A DNA stretch of 6,780 nt from Bacillota bacterium (GCA_021820675.1 JAKADI010000088.1:1-6780), one strand, 5' to 3'; positions 1-6,217 are shown, numbered from the stretch's first letter. Notes: generated from the letters alone by a model not told the origin. A program made the numbers and translations.

Positions 1-16
1 TCGTTATTCCTGCCAT
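1..16 (-). CDS. Possible 5' end of a gene downstream of the regulator (partial, cut by window edge)
   Basis: On the minus strand an ATG at 16-14 opens a frame of five codons (M-A-G-I-T) before the window ends. It is preceded by a purine-rich AGGAAG stretch at a workable distance, and it starts only about 20 bases after the stop of the AraR-like regulator in the same direction, which is operon-like spacing. Nothing can be said about the product. The evidence is only a start codon plus a plausible ribosome site, so it may be chance. Confidence 0.3.
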
Positions 17-36
17 TTTTCCACTTCCTAACTGGA

Positions 37-1197
37 TCAAGCAAAAGACTCAAGATGGCTATCGGGAGGACACGTAGATGTAATCCCCATCATCAAGCGG
101 GTGGCAATGATGGTTTTCAACTCGACGGACTGACGATTTATAAGGCGTATTAACACGTTGGCGGCATTTTTTCCCAGCAGCACTTCATTTTGGCACACGC
201 TGGTAATTTGCAGGCATCGTTGAGAGATCGACGGGAAACTTTCGGTGCACTCTGTCAAATCCCACGTGTCAAACCCTACAACAGACATGTCCTGGGGTAC
301 TCGGTATCCGAGATTTTCTAAACCTTGCATGATAATGAACGTGTCGACTGTACTCAGCCCAATAAATGCGGTGATATTCCCCCTATTCCTCACTCGTTCC
401 TCAAACATTGCAATCTCATCCGCAACCGGCAGCCAATCGCTCGTTTGACGATCATTCGTCCAAATTAAGGTAGGGTCAGGGATGATTTGCGAATCGACCA
501 GTCCATCGTGAATTCCACGAAATCTCTCCACAAGGCTTTGCGTATGCCAAGAGTGCGGAGAATTTAAAGAGACCCCAACGATTCGGCGATGACCCAAGGC
601 GGTAAGATATTTGGCGGCATCGTATGCGCCGTTCCAGTGATTGGCCGCCACATAAGGAGCGGTGACCCCTTCAAGCCATCGGTCGACCAGGACTAAAGGA
701 AATTTTCCGATGGTTAACCGCAAAAGTTCTTCGTTATATGCCTCCCCTTCCGCGGGAAACACAATCATACCGTCCACCGGGATTTGGGTTAGTCGCTTGA
801 GTTGGCTGGTTTCTCCATGATGGGTGTTGCGAGACAACCCCACGACAACCTGAATATCATGGCTTTGAACCGTATCGAGAATGCCATTGAGAATGCGCTG
901 GGTGAAGCGATCTAACGATGGGAAGATTACGCCGATGGTTTTGTCGGTAGCTATGTTACCCGCTAAAGTCTGCGAACTCTGTAGACTATTGATGGTCACG
1001 AGGGTTCCCCGTCTGGGGATACGCGTAACGATTCCTTGTTCCTTCAACATCTCGAGAGCCTTTTTGACTGAATACGCGCCGACCTGGAACCGTGAAGTTA
1101 AAGAGGCAACAGATGGCAATCTTTCGTACTGCCCATCACGAATTTCTTGCTTCAATATTTCGACAATTTTTTGGTAAGACGGACTCTGTTTCGTCAC
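37..1197 (-). CDS. GntR-type HTH / LacI-type sensor transcriptional regulator (AraR-like)
   Basis: A 386-residue two-domain regulator. Residues 7-68 form a GntR winged helix: the LPSVASLTSRFQVG segment (27-40), then SVKKALEMLKEQGIVTRIPRRGT, the usual recognition helix and wing. Residues 87-375 are a periplasmic-binding-protein-like sensor of the LacI/GalR type, seen in TIGVIFPSLD (87-96), GMIVFPAEG (143-151), PLVLVDRWL (167-175), the YDAAKYLTALGHRRI helix (192-206), and VPQDMSVVGFD (300-310). This pairing and length match AraR of Bacillus, which represses sugar-utilisation genes and releases DNA when it binds a sugar. The start is GTG at 1197, chosen because GAGGAG lies six bases upstream. 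It is divergent from the ECHDC3-like gene. The ligand cannot be told from sequence; a sugar or sugar acid is likely by family, and arabinose should not be assumed. Confidence 0.93.
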   Translation of the reverse strand: MTKQSPSYQKIVEILKQEIRDGQYERLPSVASLTSRFQVGAYSVKKALEMLKEQGIVTRIPRRGTLVTINSLQSSQTLAGNIATDKTIGVIFPSLDRFTQRILNGILDTVQSHDIQVVVGLSRNTHHGETSQLKRLTQIPVDGMIVFPAEGEAYNEELLRLTIGKFPLVLVDRWLEGVTAPYVAANHWNGAYDAAKYLTALGHRRIVGVSLNSPHSWHTQSLVERFRGIHDGLVDSQIIPDPTLIWTNDRQTSDWLPVADEIAMFEERVRNRGNITAFIGLSTVDTFIIMQGLENLGYRVPQDMSVVGFDTWDLTECTESFPSISQRCLQITSVCQNEVLLGKNAANVLIRLINRQSVELKTIIATRLMMGITSTCPPDSHLESFA

Positions 1198-1203
1198 GTT
1201 TTT

Positions 1204-1209
1204 CTCCTC
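1204..1209 (-). promoter_or_regulatory. Ribosome binding site of the AraR-like regulator
   Basis: Read on the minus strand this is GAGGAG, separated by six bases from the GTG at 1197-1195. It is the feature that decides this non-ATG start. Confidence 0.8.
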
Positions 1210-1229
1210 ATGCTTAACAGCCTATTTGT

Positions 1230-1258
1230 ATCTTAAATATTATGACTATTGCCGTCAA
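1230..1258 (-). promoter_or_regulatory. Candidate sigma-A-type promoter of the AraR-like regulator
   Basis: On the minus strand TTGACG (1258-1253) is followed by exactly 17 bases and then TAAGAT (1235-1230), against the consensus TTGACA-17-TATAAT. It lies just upstream of the regulator's ribosome site, giving a leader of roughly 25 bases. The -10 hexamer runs into TACAAAT on the minus strand, which resembles one half of the Bacillus AraR operator (ATTTGTACGTACAAAT), so autoregulation is possible. The promoter is seen in sequence; the operator reading is a weak inference from one half-site. Confidence 0.5.
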
Positions 1259-1386
1259 TAGATTAAATAGAATTAAATCGGACTTATTTTATTAGGGCGA
1301 TACAATCGACTCATTATACTATTTATGACGGCGTATGGGCTATGCGGAATATAGCCGAAGGGCGGAGGTGATTTGGGCACGCGGTG

Positions 1387-1411
1387 TGAAAATGAGTCGA
1401 ATCTATTTTCA
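1387..1411. repeat. Inverted repeat TGAAAAT-N11-ATTTTCA
   Basis: Perfect 7-base arms at 1387-1393 and 1405-1411 with an 11-base centre, so the arms are offset by 18 bases. The layout could suit a dimeric DNA-binding protein and lies in the divergent region beside a regulator gene. An AT-rich 7-base match can arise by chance in a few hundred bases, so this is a candidate only. Confidence 0.25.
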
Positions 1412-1632
1412 TTTCTCCTCGCTGTCGATGTCGAAATCTGGCTCCCGGATTTTTCCGCCGAAAATACATGGAATTAAAAATTTGTCACTCTCGGTTTTGT
1501 CGCATCTGGCGCTAGCCAGTTATTGTAAAATTGACCTGTCAGCAATCGTTTCAATTTTCCATAGTGATGTTCTCACGTATATGCTTGGCCGGATTTTAAG
1601 GAATGAGCAGGTTGGACGAAACTTCACACGAA

Positions 1633-1640
1633 GAGGAGAG
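1633..1640 (+). promoter_or_regulatory. Ribosome binding site of the ECHDC3-like gene
   Basis: GAGGAGAG followed by ACAA and ATG. This site decides the start at 1645 rather than the upstream in-frame ATG at 1603. Confidence 0.75.
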
Positions 1641-1644
1641 ACAA

Positions 1645-2421
1645 ATGGCGCTTACCCAACTCAAGGAGTATCCAGAAGACCGAATTGCCGTAATCACACT
1701 AAATAATCCATCGCGGCGCAATGCCCTATCACGTGAATTGCTGCAGAATCTTGAAGAAAATTTGCAATCCCTTCACGACTCCCCGGCTATCAACGTGGTC
1801 ATTATCCGGGCCGAGGGACCGGTGTTCAGTGCTGGCCACGACCTCCGTGAAATTCTTGGCCAGGATTCTGAATCAGTGCGCCAATTATTCCAAGAGTGCG
1901 CAAGAACCATGTCCTTAATCCGGCAGGTGCCTCAAATTGTCATAGCCGAAGTGTCGGGCATTGCCACGGCGGCGGGATGCCAATTGGTTGCCGCATGTGA
2001 TCTAGCGGTTGCGGCCCAAAGTGCGCAATTTGCCACTCCTGGCGTAAAAATTGGTTACTTCTGCGCAAGCCCTTCCGTGCAATTGGCACGGAATATACCA
2101 CGGAAACAGGCTGCAGAGATGTTGTTTACGGGAAATTTCATCAGCGCCGCAGATGCCCTGTCCTACGGGCTGGTGAACCGGGTAGTGCCTGATGAGGCAT
2201 TGCGAGAGGAATCTTGGCGATTTGCCCAAGAGATAGCGCGTTGGAGTCTGCCGGTTCTTAGGGGCGGAAAGGAGTTTTTGCATCACCAGCTGGAGATGAG
2301 TGAGGAGGGAGCCGCACAATTCGCCGTAGAGTTTATGACCCGTCAAAGTTCTACGGTGGATGCAATCCAGGGCATCACGGCCTTCTTGGAAAAGCGTTCC
2401 CCACGCTGGAGCGACCGATAG
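1645..2421 (+). CDS. Enoyl-CoA hydratase/isomerase-family protein, ECHDC3-like, lacking both classical catalytic glutamates
   Basis: A 258-residue crotonase-fold protein of full family length. The CoA and oxyanion-hole segments are FSAGHDL (61-67) and TAAGC (108-112). FATPGVKIGYFC (129-140), IPRKQAAEMLFTG (151-163), and the C-terminal GITAFLEKRSPRW (243-255) closely recall the ECHDC3 subfamily. In rat enoyl-CoA hydratase the catalytic Glu144 and Glu164 sit 20 residues apart; the aligned positions here are Gln113 and Gly133, exactly 20 apart, so ordinary hydration of 2-enoyl-CoA is doubtful. It probably acts on a CoA thioester in the cytosol, but the reaction is unknown. I chose the ATG at 1645, just after AAGAGGAGAG, over an in-frame ATG at 1603 that has AAGGA directly abutting it. 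It stands apart from other acyl-CoA genes and is divergent from the AraR-like regulator. Confidence 0.92.
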   Translation: MALTQLKEYPEDRIAVITLNNPSRRNALSRELLQNLEENLQSLHDSPAINVVIIRAEGPVFSAGHDLREILGQDSESVRQLFQECARTMSLIRQVPQIVIAEVSGIATAAGCQLVAACDLAVAAQSAQFATPGVKIGYFCASPSVQLARNIPRKQAAEMLFTGNFISAADALSYGLVNRVVPDEALREESWRFAQEIARWSLPVLRGGKEFLHHQLEMSEEGAAQFAVEFMTRQSSTVDAIQGITAFLEKRSPRWSDR

Positions 2422-2514
2422 AGCAAATATCGCAACCATCCTGGGAAATGCGACGGGATATCGCGCAGTTTTGGCTCAGTCGCCGATTCATCCGACTTTC
2501 AGAGGCCTAGGTCA

Positions 2515-2533
2515 CCATATTACAAAAATATGG
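2515..2533. repeat. Perfect inverted repeat CCATATT-ACAAA-AATATGG
   Basis: Seven-base perfect arms (2515-2521 and 2527-2533) around a five-base centre, flanked further out by TCA (2512-2514) and TGA (2537-2539). It sits 94 bases after the ECHDC3-like stop. It lacks a GC-rich stem and a following T-run, so it is not a standard intrinsic terminator; an operator or weak RNA hairpin are alternatives. Confidence 0.35.
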
Positions 2534-2589
2534 CTGTGATTCTCTGCGGCATAGCACGTGGTCCGCTCCATTTGAACTATCTGTGAGTC

Positions 2590-2631
2590 GTCCCCTTTTC
2601 TATGAACCGGGGACACTCTTTCCTTGTGTCC
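2590..2631 (+). repeat. Two overlapping, mutually exclusive hairpins upstream of the membrane ORF
   Basis: GTCCCC (2590-2595) can pair perfectly with GGGGAC (2609-2614), and GGACAC (2611-2616) can pair perfectly with GTGTCC (2626-2631). The two stems share GGAC at 2611-2614, so only one can form at a time. This is the geometry of an attenuator or riboswitch-like leader and lies 40 bases before the start assigned to the next ORF. No conserved riboswitch core is recognisable and the stems are only 6 bp, so regulation is inference. Confidence 0.3.
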
Positions 2632-2670
2632 ATCATACATTGATATGGGAAATGGTGGCATTCATGGGAG

Positions 2671-3210
2671 GTGGTTCCAATCACTCCAACTTGTATGCAG
2701 ATAGGCGGCATCATTGGGTCATCCCTGGCGCCATGGCTTGGGGTGGAACGTTTCGAGTTTCATGATGATGGCATTCCTCCGTCAGCGGTGACGTGGTTTC
2801 ATTGGTTTAATCTGCCATGGACAACAGGCATCGCAACGGGTGCGATATTAGCATTTGGACCACATTTCCCCCATCTTACCCAAGGCTATATCATTGCGGG
2901 ACTCGTGGGATCGGCCACCATTTCTGCAGGAGCTTTGGCTCTCAATGAGCTGTCGTCGCCCTTTTCCTCTCTCAGAGCGACCCAAGTGGGACAGTCAATG
3001 TCGATAATTGTAGCGGTGGCAACGCGTCGGGCTTTAGGATGGACATTGATGGCCATGATCGCACTTCCCTGGCTGTCGCCCCATGATCTGCGTTTGAATT
3101 GGCTGACGCTGGCCCTTCCGGCGTCCTACGCTGGCCGCTCCTTGTGGGAGCCTTGGTGGTTGATCGTGTCGTGGAGACTTTCCCAGTCTTTAGCCCAGCG
3201 CCACACCTAG
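2671..3210 (+). CDS. Unrecognised hypothetical protein, probably membrane-embedded
   Basis: I do not recognise this 179-residue protein. It is hydrophobic and tryptophan-rich, with likely membrane segments at about 51-64, 72-92 and 110-134 and a shorter one near 160-168. Short polar stretches lie between them (EFHDDG at 29-34 and LSSPFSSLRATQ at 94-105). Codon use in this frame looks protein-like, with G-rich first positions and no interruptions for 179 codons. Weak points: the GTG at 2671 has GGGAG directly abutting it, and the ATG at 2695 (residue 9), a reasonable alternative start, has no well-spaced ribosome site. The C-terminal part could also be read in another frame (3099-3299), so a frameshift or truncated transporter remnant is possible. 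It follows the ECHDC3-like gene by 249 bases and is convergent with the MFS gene. Confidence 0.42.
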   Translation: MVPITPTCMQIGGIIGSSLAPWLGVERFEFHDDGIPPSAVTWFHWFNLPWTTGIATGAILAFGPHFPHLTQGYIIAGLVGSATISAGALALNELSSPFSSLRATQVGQSMSIIVAVATRRALGWTLMAMIALPWLSPHDLRLNWLTLALPASYAGRSLWEPWWLIVSWRLSQSLAQRHT

Positions 3211-3252
3211 ATGCAATACGCCCCACGTTCAAAATCGCTCAATCGATATCAT

Positions 3253-3280
3253 GTGAGGACGTTGCCTCAGACGTCCTCAC
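3253..3280. terminator. Hairpin between convergent genes, candidate bidirectional terminator
   Basis: GTGAGGACGT (3253-3262) and ACGTCCTCAC (3271-3280) form a perfect 10-base stem with an 8-base loop. The stop codon of the minus-strand MFS gene (3269-3267) lies in the loop, so one arm is coding. The tails are weak: on the plus strand a T5 run comes only about 12 bases after the stem, and on the minus strand only a T4 further downstream. Location between two converging genes supports a terminator role; the missing adjacent T-run argues against a strong one. Confidence 0.5.
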
Positions 3281-4505
3281 GCCGCTGGGACATTTTTGAC
3301 CCTTTTAACCTTTTAAAGAGATGATTGATGAGCCTCACCTGTTTTAAGTGAAGACCGACTGTTATGGCTAAGCCGACACCGAGCAGTGCGAACAGCGTTG
3401 CCAAGACAAATGCCGCCTGCAATCCCCAGATACCTACCGCCCCAGCAGCCAACATGGGCCCGAAAATCATCCCGACGGCGTAGAGGGACTGATAAGTGGC
3501 CATGGCAGTGGTGCGCTGGCTGACTGCCACATCTCGAATACTCCAAGCCATTAACAAGGGAGAAATCATGCCCCGCGCTCCACCCAAAATGGCTTGCAGT
3601 GTAAATAACATGACTAAGGCGTGGGCCGTCATCGGGGTTAGTATTACGCACACCGAGGTCACGGCAAAGCCGACCACCATCAACAGTGTCGGAGAAAATC
3701 GTTGGGATAACAAGGAACCCGTAACCACTGACATAAGAATCGTGGGAATAAGTCCTAAGGCTAGTAAGAGGCCTAATAGGGGACGAGAGACGCCAACGTG
3801 AACGGCCAATAGTGGTACGTAGCCATAGGTTGTGATGAAACTTACCGCCTGCAATAGTGCGCCGAGCACTGATGATTGCAAAATGGAGGGATAACGTACC
3901 AGGTGGAACCAGGATCGCACCGTGTTCGGGGAGCGCGGCGGATCTGAAGCCGGAACCTCTAAGGTCATCATGAGTAGCATGCCAAGAAATGCTAAAACAA
4001 CCGAGGCCTGAAAGGGGGCGCGTATTCCCAGCCAAGATACCAGCACACTGCCCAATAGGGCTGCCGCGACCTGGCCCAAACTGTTGGCAAAGCTTACCCA
4101 TCCCATCGCTCCCGTGTGACTACTACCGGGATGGAGCGATGCATAAGCAATGGTGAACATAGCCCACATGGAGGCAGCAATTCCGGAAACTAACCGAAAA
4201 GCCGCCACCAGTGCAGGATTTAACGCAAAGGCCATCCCCAATGAACTCCCGATAACTAACACGAATCCCGCGATCATAAACGGTCTCAATCGTCCCAATC
4301 GGTCTGCCCACATTCCTAAAAGGATGCGAAGCGTCAATTGCGGGATGCCGTAGGCCGCCACAACGAGACCTGCTTCCGCAGCGGTGCCGCCAAGTTTCAC
4401 CGCGTAAGGAGTTAAAATCGGTACATAGACATAGAGTCCCATCCAAAAAAGCCCAATTGCGGCCAACAGGCGGAGGCGTGTTGCCGTAATGGATCGTGAT
4501 ACCAA
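3267..4505 (-). CDS. Major facilitator superfamily (MFS) transporter, 12-TM DHA1-like type
   Basis: A complete 412-residue permease of typical MFS length. The first membrane helix starts around residue 12. The loop between helices 2 and 3 carries MFS motif A, GMWADRLGRLRP (64-75), with the conserved Asp68 and Arg72. A hydrophilic central loop lies at about 182-205, and the second half ends with TTAMATYQSLYAVGMIFGP (332-350) and a basic cytoplasmic tail (388-409). The family includes proton-coupled efflux pumps and sugar permeases; substrate is not readable, though the neighbouring UxaB-like enzyme makes a sugar acid or related metabolite plausible. The start is TTG at 4505, the only usual initiation codon between the upstream in-frame TGA and the first helix. 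It lacks a good ribosome site and overlaps the end of the decayed SDR, so its N-terminus may have been re-formed from that gene. Confidence 0.9.
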   Translation of the reverse strand: MVSRSITATRLRLLAAIGLFWMGLYVYVPILTPYAVKLGGTAAEAGLVVAAYGIPQLTLRILLGMWADRLGRLRPFMIAGFVLVIGSSLGMAFALNPALVAAFRLVSGIAASMWAMFTIAYASLHPGSSHTGAMGWVSFANSLGQVAAALLGSVLVSWLGIRAPFQASVVLAFLGMLLMMTLEVPASDPPRSPNTVRSWFHLVRYPSILQSSVLGALLQAVSFITTYGYVPLLAVHVGVSRPLLGLLLALGLIPTILMSVVTGSLLSQRFSPTLLMVVGFAVTSVCVILTPMTAHALVMLFTLQAILGGARGMISPLLMAWSIRDVAVSQRTTAMATYQSLYAVGMIFGPMLAAGAVGIWGLQAAFVLATLFALLGVGLAITVGLHLKQVRLINHLFKRLKGSKMSQRREDV

Positions 4506-4776
4506 GATGCGTTGCGTAATCCATCACTCTTTCGTGGGAGATTGATATGCCACGCATAGCGGGTTCGATTTCCCCAGACAAAGCGCAAATTGTGTTCCTG
4601 CGCGCTCCGATTTCGCGGTCCGCTTATGGTCTTTTCTTGCCCCCCGCAGGCAAGACGTTGATTCAGACCAGCCCCACATTGATACCATTTTGGGCCGGGG
4701 CTAATACACTCGCGCGTCCAATACCCGAGGTAGCGCTTGTAACCACTGCCCATTGGGTTACACGTGCCGTCACCAT
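4506..4776 (-). pseudogene. Remnant of a short-chain dehydrogenase/reductase (SDR) with two in-frame stops
   Basis: From an ATG at 4776 with an excellent ribosome site, the frame reads QWAVVTSATSGIGRASVLAP (residues 8-27), clearly the Rossmann start of an SDR (TGxxxGIG). It hits TGA at codon 38 (4665-4663) and TAA at codon 51 (4626-4624). Beyond these the same frame still looks SDR-like: ADREIGARRNTICALSGEIE (52-71) matches the region before the GDV motif, and HLGITIHYGN (90-99) may be a worn FGxxDILVNNAG. Other damage: the first glycine of TGxxxGxG is Ser14, and Pro27 interrupts the following helix. The rest of the enzyme, including the YxxxK active site, is absent; the frame runs into the MFS gene. 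It sits between the UxaB-like gene and the permease, so it may once have been a sugar-acid reductase such as a KduD type (inference). Confidence 0.7.
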
Positions 4777-4780
4777 AGTT

Positions 4781-4788
4781 TCACCTCC
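4781..4788 (-). promoter_or_regulatory. Intact ribosome binding site of the dead SDR gene
   Basis: On the minus strand GGAGGTGA precedes the ATG at 4776 by four bases (AACT). It is the most consensus-like ribosome site in the window, yet now leads into a 37-residue peptide only. Confidence 0.75.
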
Positions 4789-4822
4789 ACAATTATCTAC
4801 CATCGTGACTTCTCCGGGTCAG

Positions 4823-4836
4823 CCGTTCTAAAACGG
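4823..4836 (-). terminator. Short hairpin after the UxaB-like gene, weak terminator candidate
   Basis: On the minus strand CCGTT-TTAG-AACGG is a perfect 5-base stem with a four-base loop, 27 bases after the UxaB-like stop. It has no following T-run, so at most it would stabilise or separate messages. Confidence 0.2.
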
Positions 4837-4863
4837 AACTTGACCGCATTGCCCAATTGTCCA

Positions 4864-6210
4864 TTATGAATGCGGTGCGTGCAATCGGCGTACTAGCTCA
4901 GTGCGCCAGGACCCAGCGTGGTGAGACTCGAATTGAAAGGTTTCCTCAATCCACTGCACAGTCCACTGGGTCGGGTGGGTTTGAATGAGATACTGGAGAA
5001 TCTGGTCGGTGACCCCGACCAACGCTTGGGGAATTGATCTTTTTTGGGTCCACCACCAGTCCATGCTAGGGGCGATTCGGATCCACCACTTGTCGACTAA
5101 TCGCACGGCAATGTCCTCAAGACGGTGATGGAGCCATTGTTGGCCAAAGCGGTGCCGCAAGGAATTTAAGAAATCTTCGACCGACGTCTGCGGCAACGAA
5201 ATCACAGGCTTGACGGCAACCCAGTACGCTTCGGCGTCGTGTTGAATGGCCGGGTCGGCAAAAGCTTCTTGAACCGTCCCATATCCATGCAATAACCCCT
5301 TGCAGGCGATCAGCAAATGGACGCCATTTAACCCTAACACTTTCAATTGATGGTATCCATCCAATCGGTCTACAAATTGAACGGTCGATACGTGTTCCAA
5401 TGGCATATCAGGCCACCCTCCCGTTGCTTCGATCCACCATCGTCCGTAATGCTCGCCAACGGTTAAATAGCGATCTTGGTAGCCCAATTTTTGCCACCAT
5501 TGGTCAACGGGTTCAGGGGGGCCGGTAACTACCCGGTCCACCAAGGTATTAACAAATATCCCCCTTTGGGTTACCCACGCCATAAATTCCTCAGGGAGAC
5601 GCCACCGTTGTGCTTGCTCTCGCACTGCGGATTGGAGGCGTTTTCCGTTTTGAGGCAGTAACTCTGTGGGCAAGACGGTCAAAGGCGTCAGCGGGTTGGC
5701 CTTCCAACGCCTCCATAGAGCCATCGTTACCATTCCAACCACCGTTTGGGGGGTGACGGCAGATGGCATCATGGCTTCGGGAGAAGGGACGATACCCGAC
5801 TCGGTGGCATTGGTGACCATCCATTCGACAGACTCCGCCAATGTTAAAATATCTTCCCACTCCTGATCGCGGTCATACGGCAACACGCCTGCCACCACTT
5901 CAGGGGTCACCTGCTCATCGTCATGAATAAGAGCCGTATAGAGCCCGTCTTGGGCTTTAAGCCCCTGGATGTTTTGGGCGCCATGCGGCCGGCAGTTTAC
6001 CATGGCGATCAAACCTTGCCATCCGTGAACCCGGCGCATCTCTTCGAAGGCGGTATCGATCAGGGTGCGAAGCAGTCGTCCCTCCCCAAACTGCAGTATA
6101 CGTATCTTTTGCCCCTCTCGGGGGACGGGCGGTACAATCCCCGTCTTGACTGAACGCGAATGGCCATTTTGGAACCACCAGTCTCTGGTTAATCGCGGCG
6201 TGGACGACAT
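4864..6210 (-). CDS. uxaB: Mannitol dehydrogenase-family oxidoreductase, tagaturonate reductase (altronate oxidoreductase, UxaB)-like
   Basis: A 448-residue cytosolic NAD-dependent enzyme. UxaB interconverts D-tagaturonate and D-altronate in hexuronate breakdown. The N-terminal Rossmann domain starts with IRILQFGEGRLLRTLID (36-52), a UxaB-like variant of the family's GxGxFLR. VTNATESGI (132-140) and FVNTLVDRVVTGPP (219-232) are also UxaB-like. The C-terminal domain carries the catalytic pattern KVLGLNGVH (290-298): Lys290, Asn295 and His298 match Lys295, Asn300 and His303 of Pseudomonas mannitol 2-dehydrogenase in exact spacing, followed by GYGTVQEAFADP (309-320). It is about 30 residues shorter than E. 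coli UxaB (about 480). The start is ATG at 6210, with AGGAGT seven bases upstream. The upstream gene is an MFS permease 136 bases away, same strand; a dead SDR and another permease follow. Fructuronate or another polyol/aldonate are alternative substrates. Confidence 0.85.
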   Translation of the reverse strand: MSSTPRLTRDWWFQNGHSRSVKTGIVPPVPREGQKIRILQFGEGRLLRTLIDTAFEEMRRVHGWQGLIAMVNCRPHGAQNIQGLKAQDGLYTALIHDDEQVTPEVVAGVLPYDRDQEWEDILTLAESVEWMVTNATESGIVPSPEAMMPSAVTPQTVVGMVTMALWRRWKANPLTPLTVLPTELLPQNGKRLQSAVREQAQRWRLPEEFMAWVTQRGIFVNTLVDRVVTGPPEPVDQWWQKLGYQDRYLTVGEHYGRWWIEATGGWPDMPLEHVSTVQFVDRLDGYHQLKVLGLNGVHLLIACKGLLHGYGTVQEAFADPAIQHDAEAYWVAVKPVISLPQTSVEDFLNSLRHRFGQQWLHHRLEDIAVRLVDKWWIRIAPSMDWWWTQKRSIPQALVGVTDQILQYLIQTHPTQWTVQWIEETFQFESHHAGSWRTELVRRLHAPHS

Positions 6211-6217
6211 CGTGTTG

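Larger units (their letters stand above)
1259..1644. other. Divergent intergenic region, no convincing gene
   Basis: About 385 bases between the regulator promoter and the ECHDC3-like gene. An open frame on the plus strand here has no family resemblance and no good ribosome site. What it does hold: an AT-rich stretch with ATTAAAT repeated at 10-base spacing (1262-1278), a TATACT at 1315-1320 that could be a -10 element but lacks a good -35, and a TTGACC at 1531-1536 without a matching -10 at normal spacing. Small inverted repeats are TGAAAAT/ATTTTCA (1387-1411), TTTTC-CGCC-GAAAA (1451-1464) and CTGGC-GCTA-GCCAG (1506-1519). The promoter of the plus-strand gene must lie here, but I cannot place it firmly. 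Confidence 0.5.

Noticed and set aside
1603..1644. Upstream ATG start for the ECHDC3-like protein (14 extra residues)
   Set aside because: AAGGA abuts the ATG with no spacing, while the ATG at 1645 has GAGGAG at good distance and gives the usual family length.
1335..1706. Plus-strand 123-codon frame in the divergent region
   Set aside because: No family resemblance, no convincing ribosome site, and its end overlaps the well-supported start of the ECHDC3-like gene.
2583..2765. Plus-strand 60-codon frame
   Set aside because: It overlaps the longer 2671-3210 frame, has no recognisable features, and its composition is not protein-like.
3313..4101. Minus-strand 262-codon open frame inside the permease
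   Set aside because: It is an alternate frame of the MFS gene with no membrane pattern, and the MFS frame has motif A and 12-helix periodicity.
4547..4831. Plus-strand 94-codon open frame
   Set aside because: It is the exact antisense shadow of the SDR remnant, whose minus-strand reading has clear SDR motifs and a strong ribosome site.
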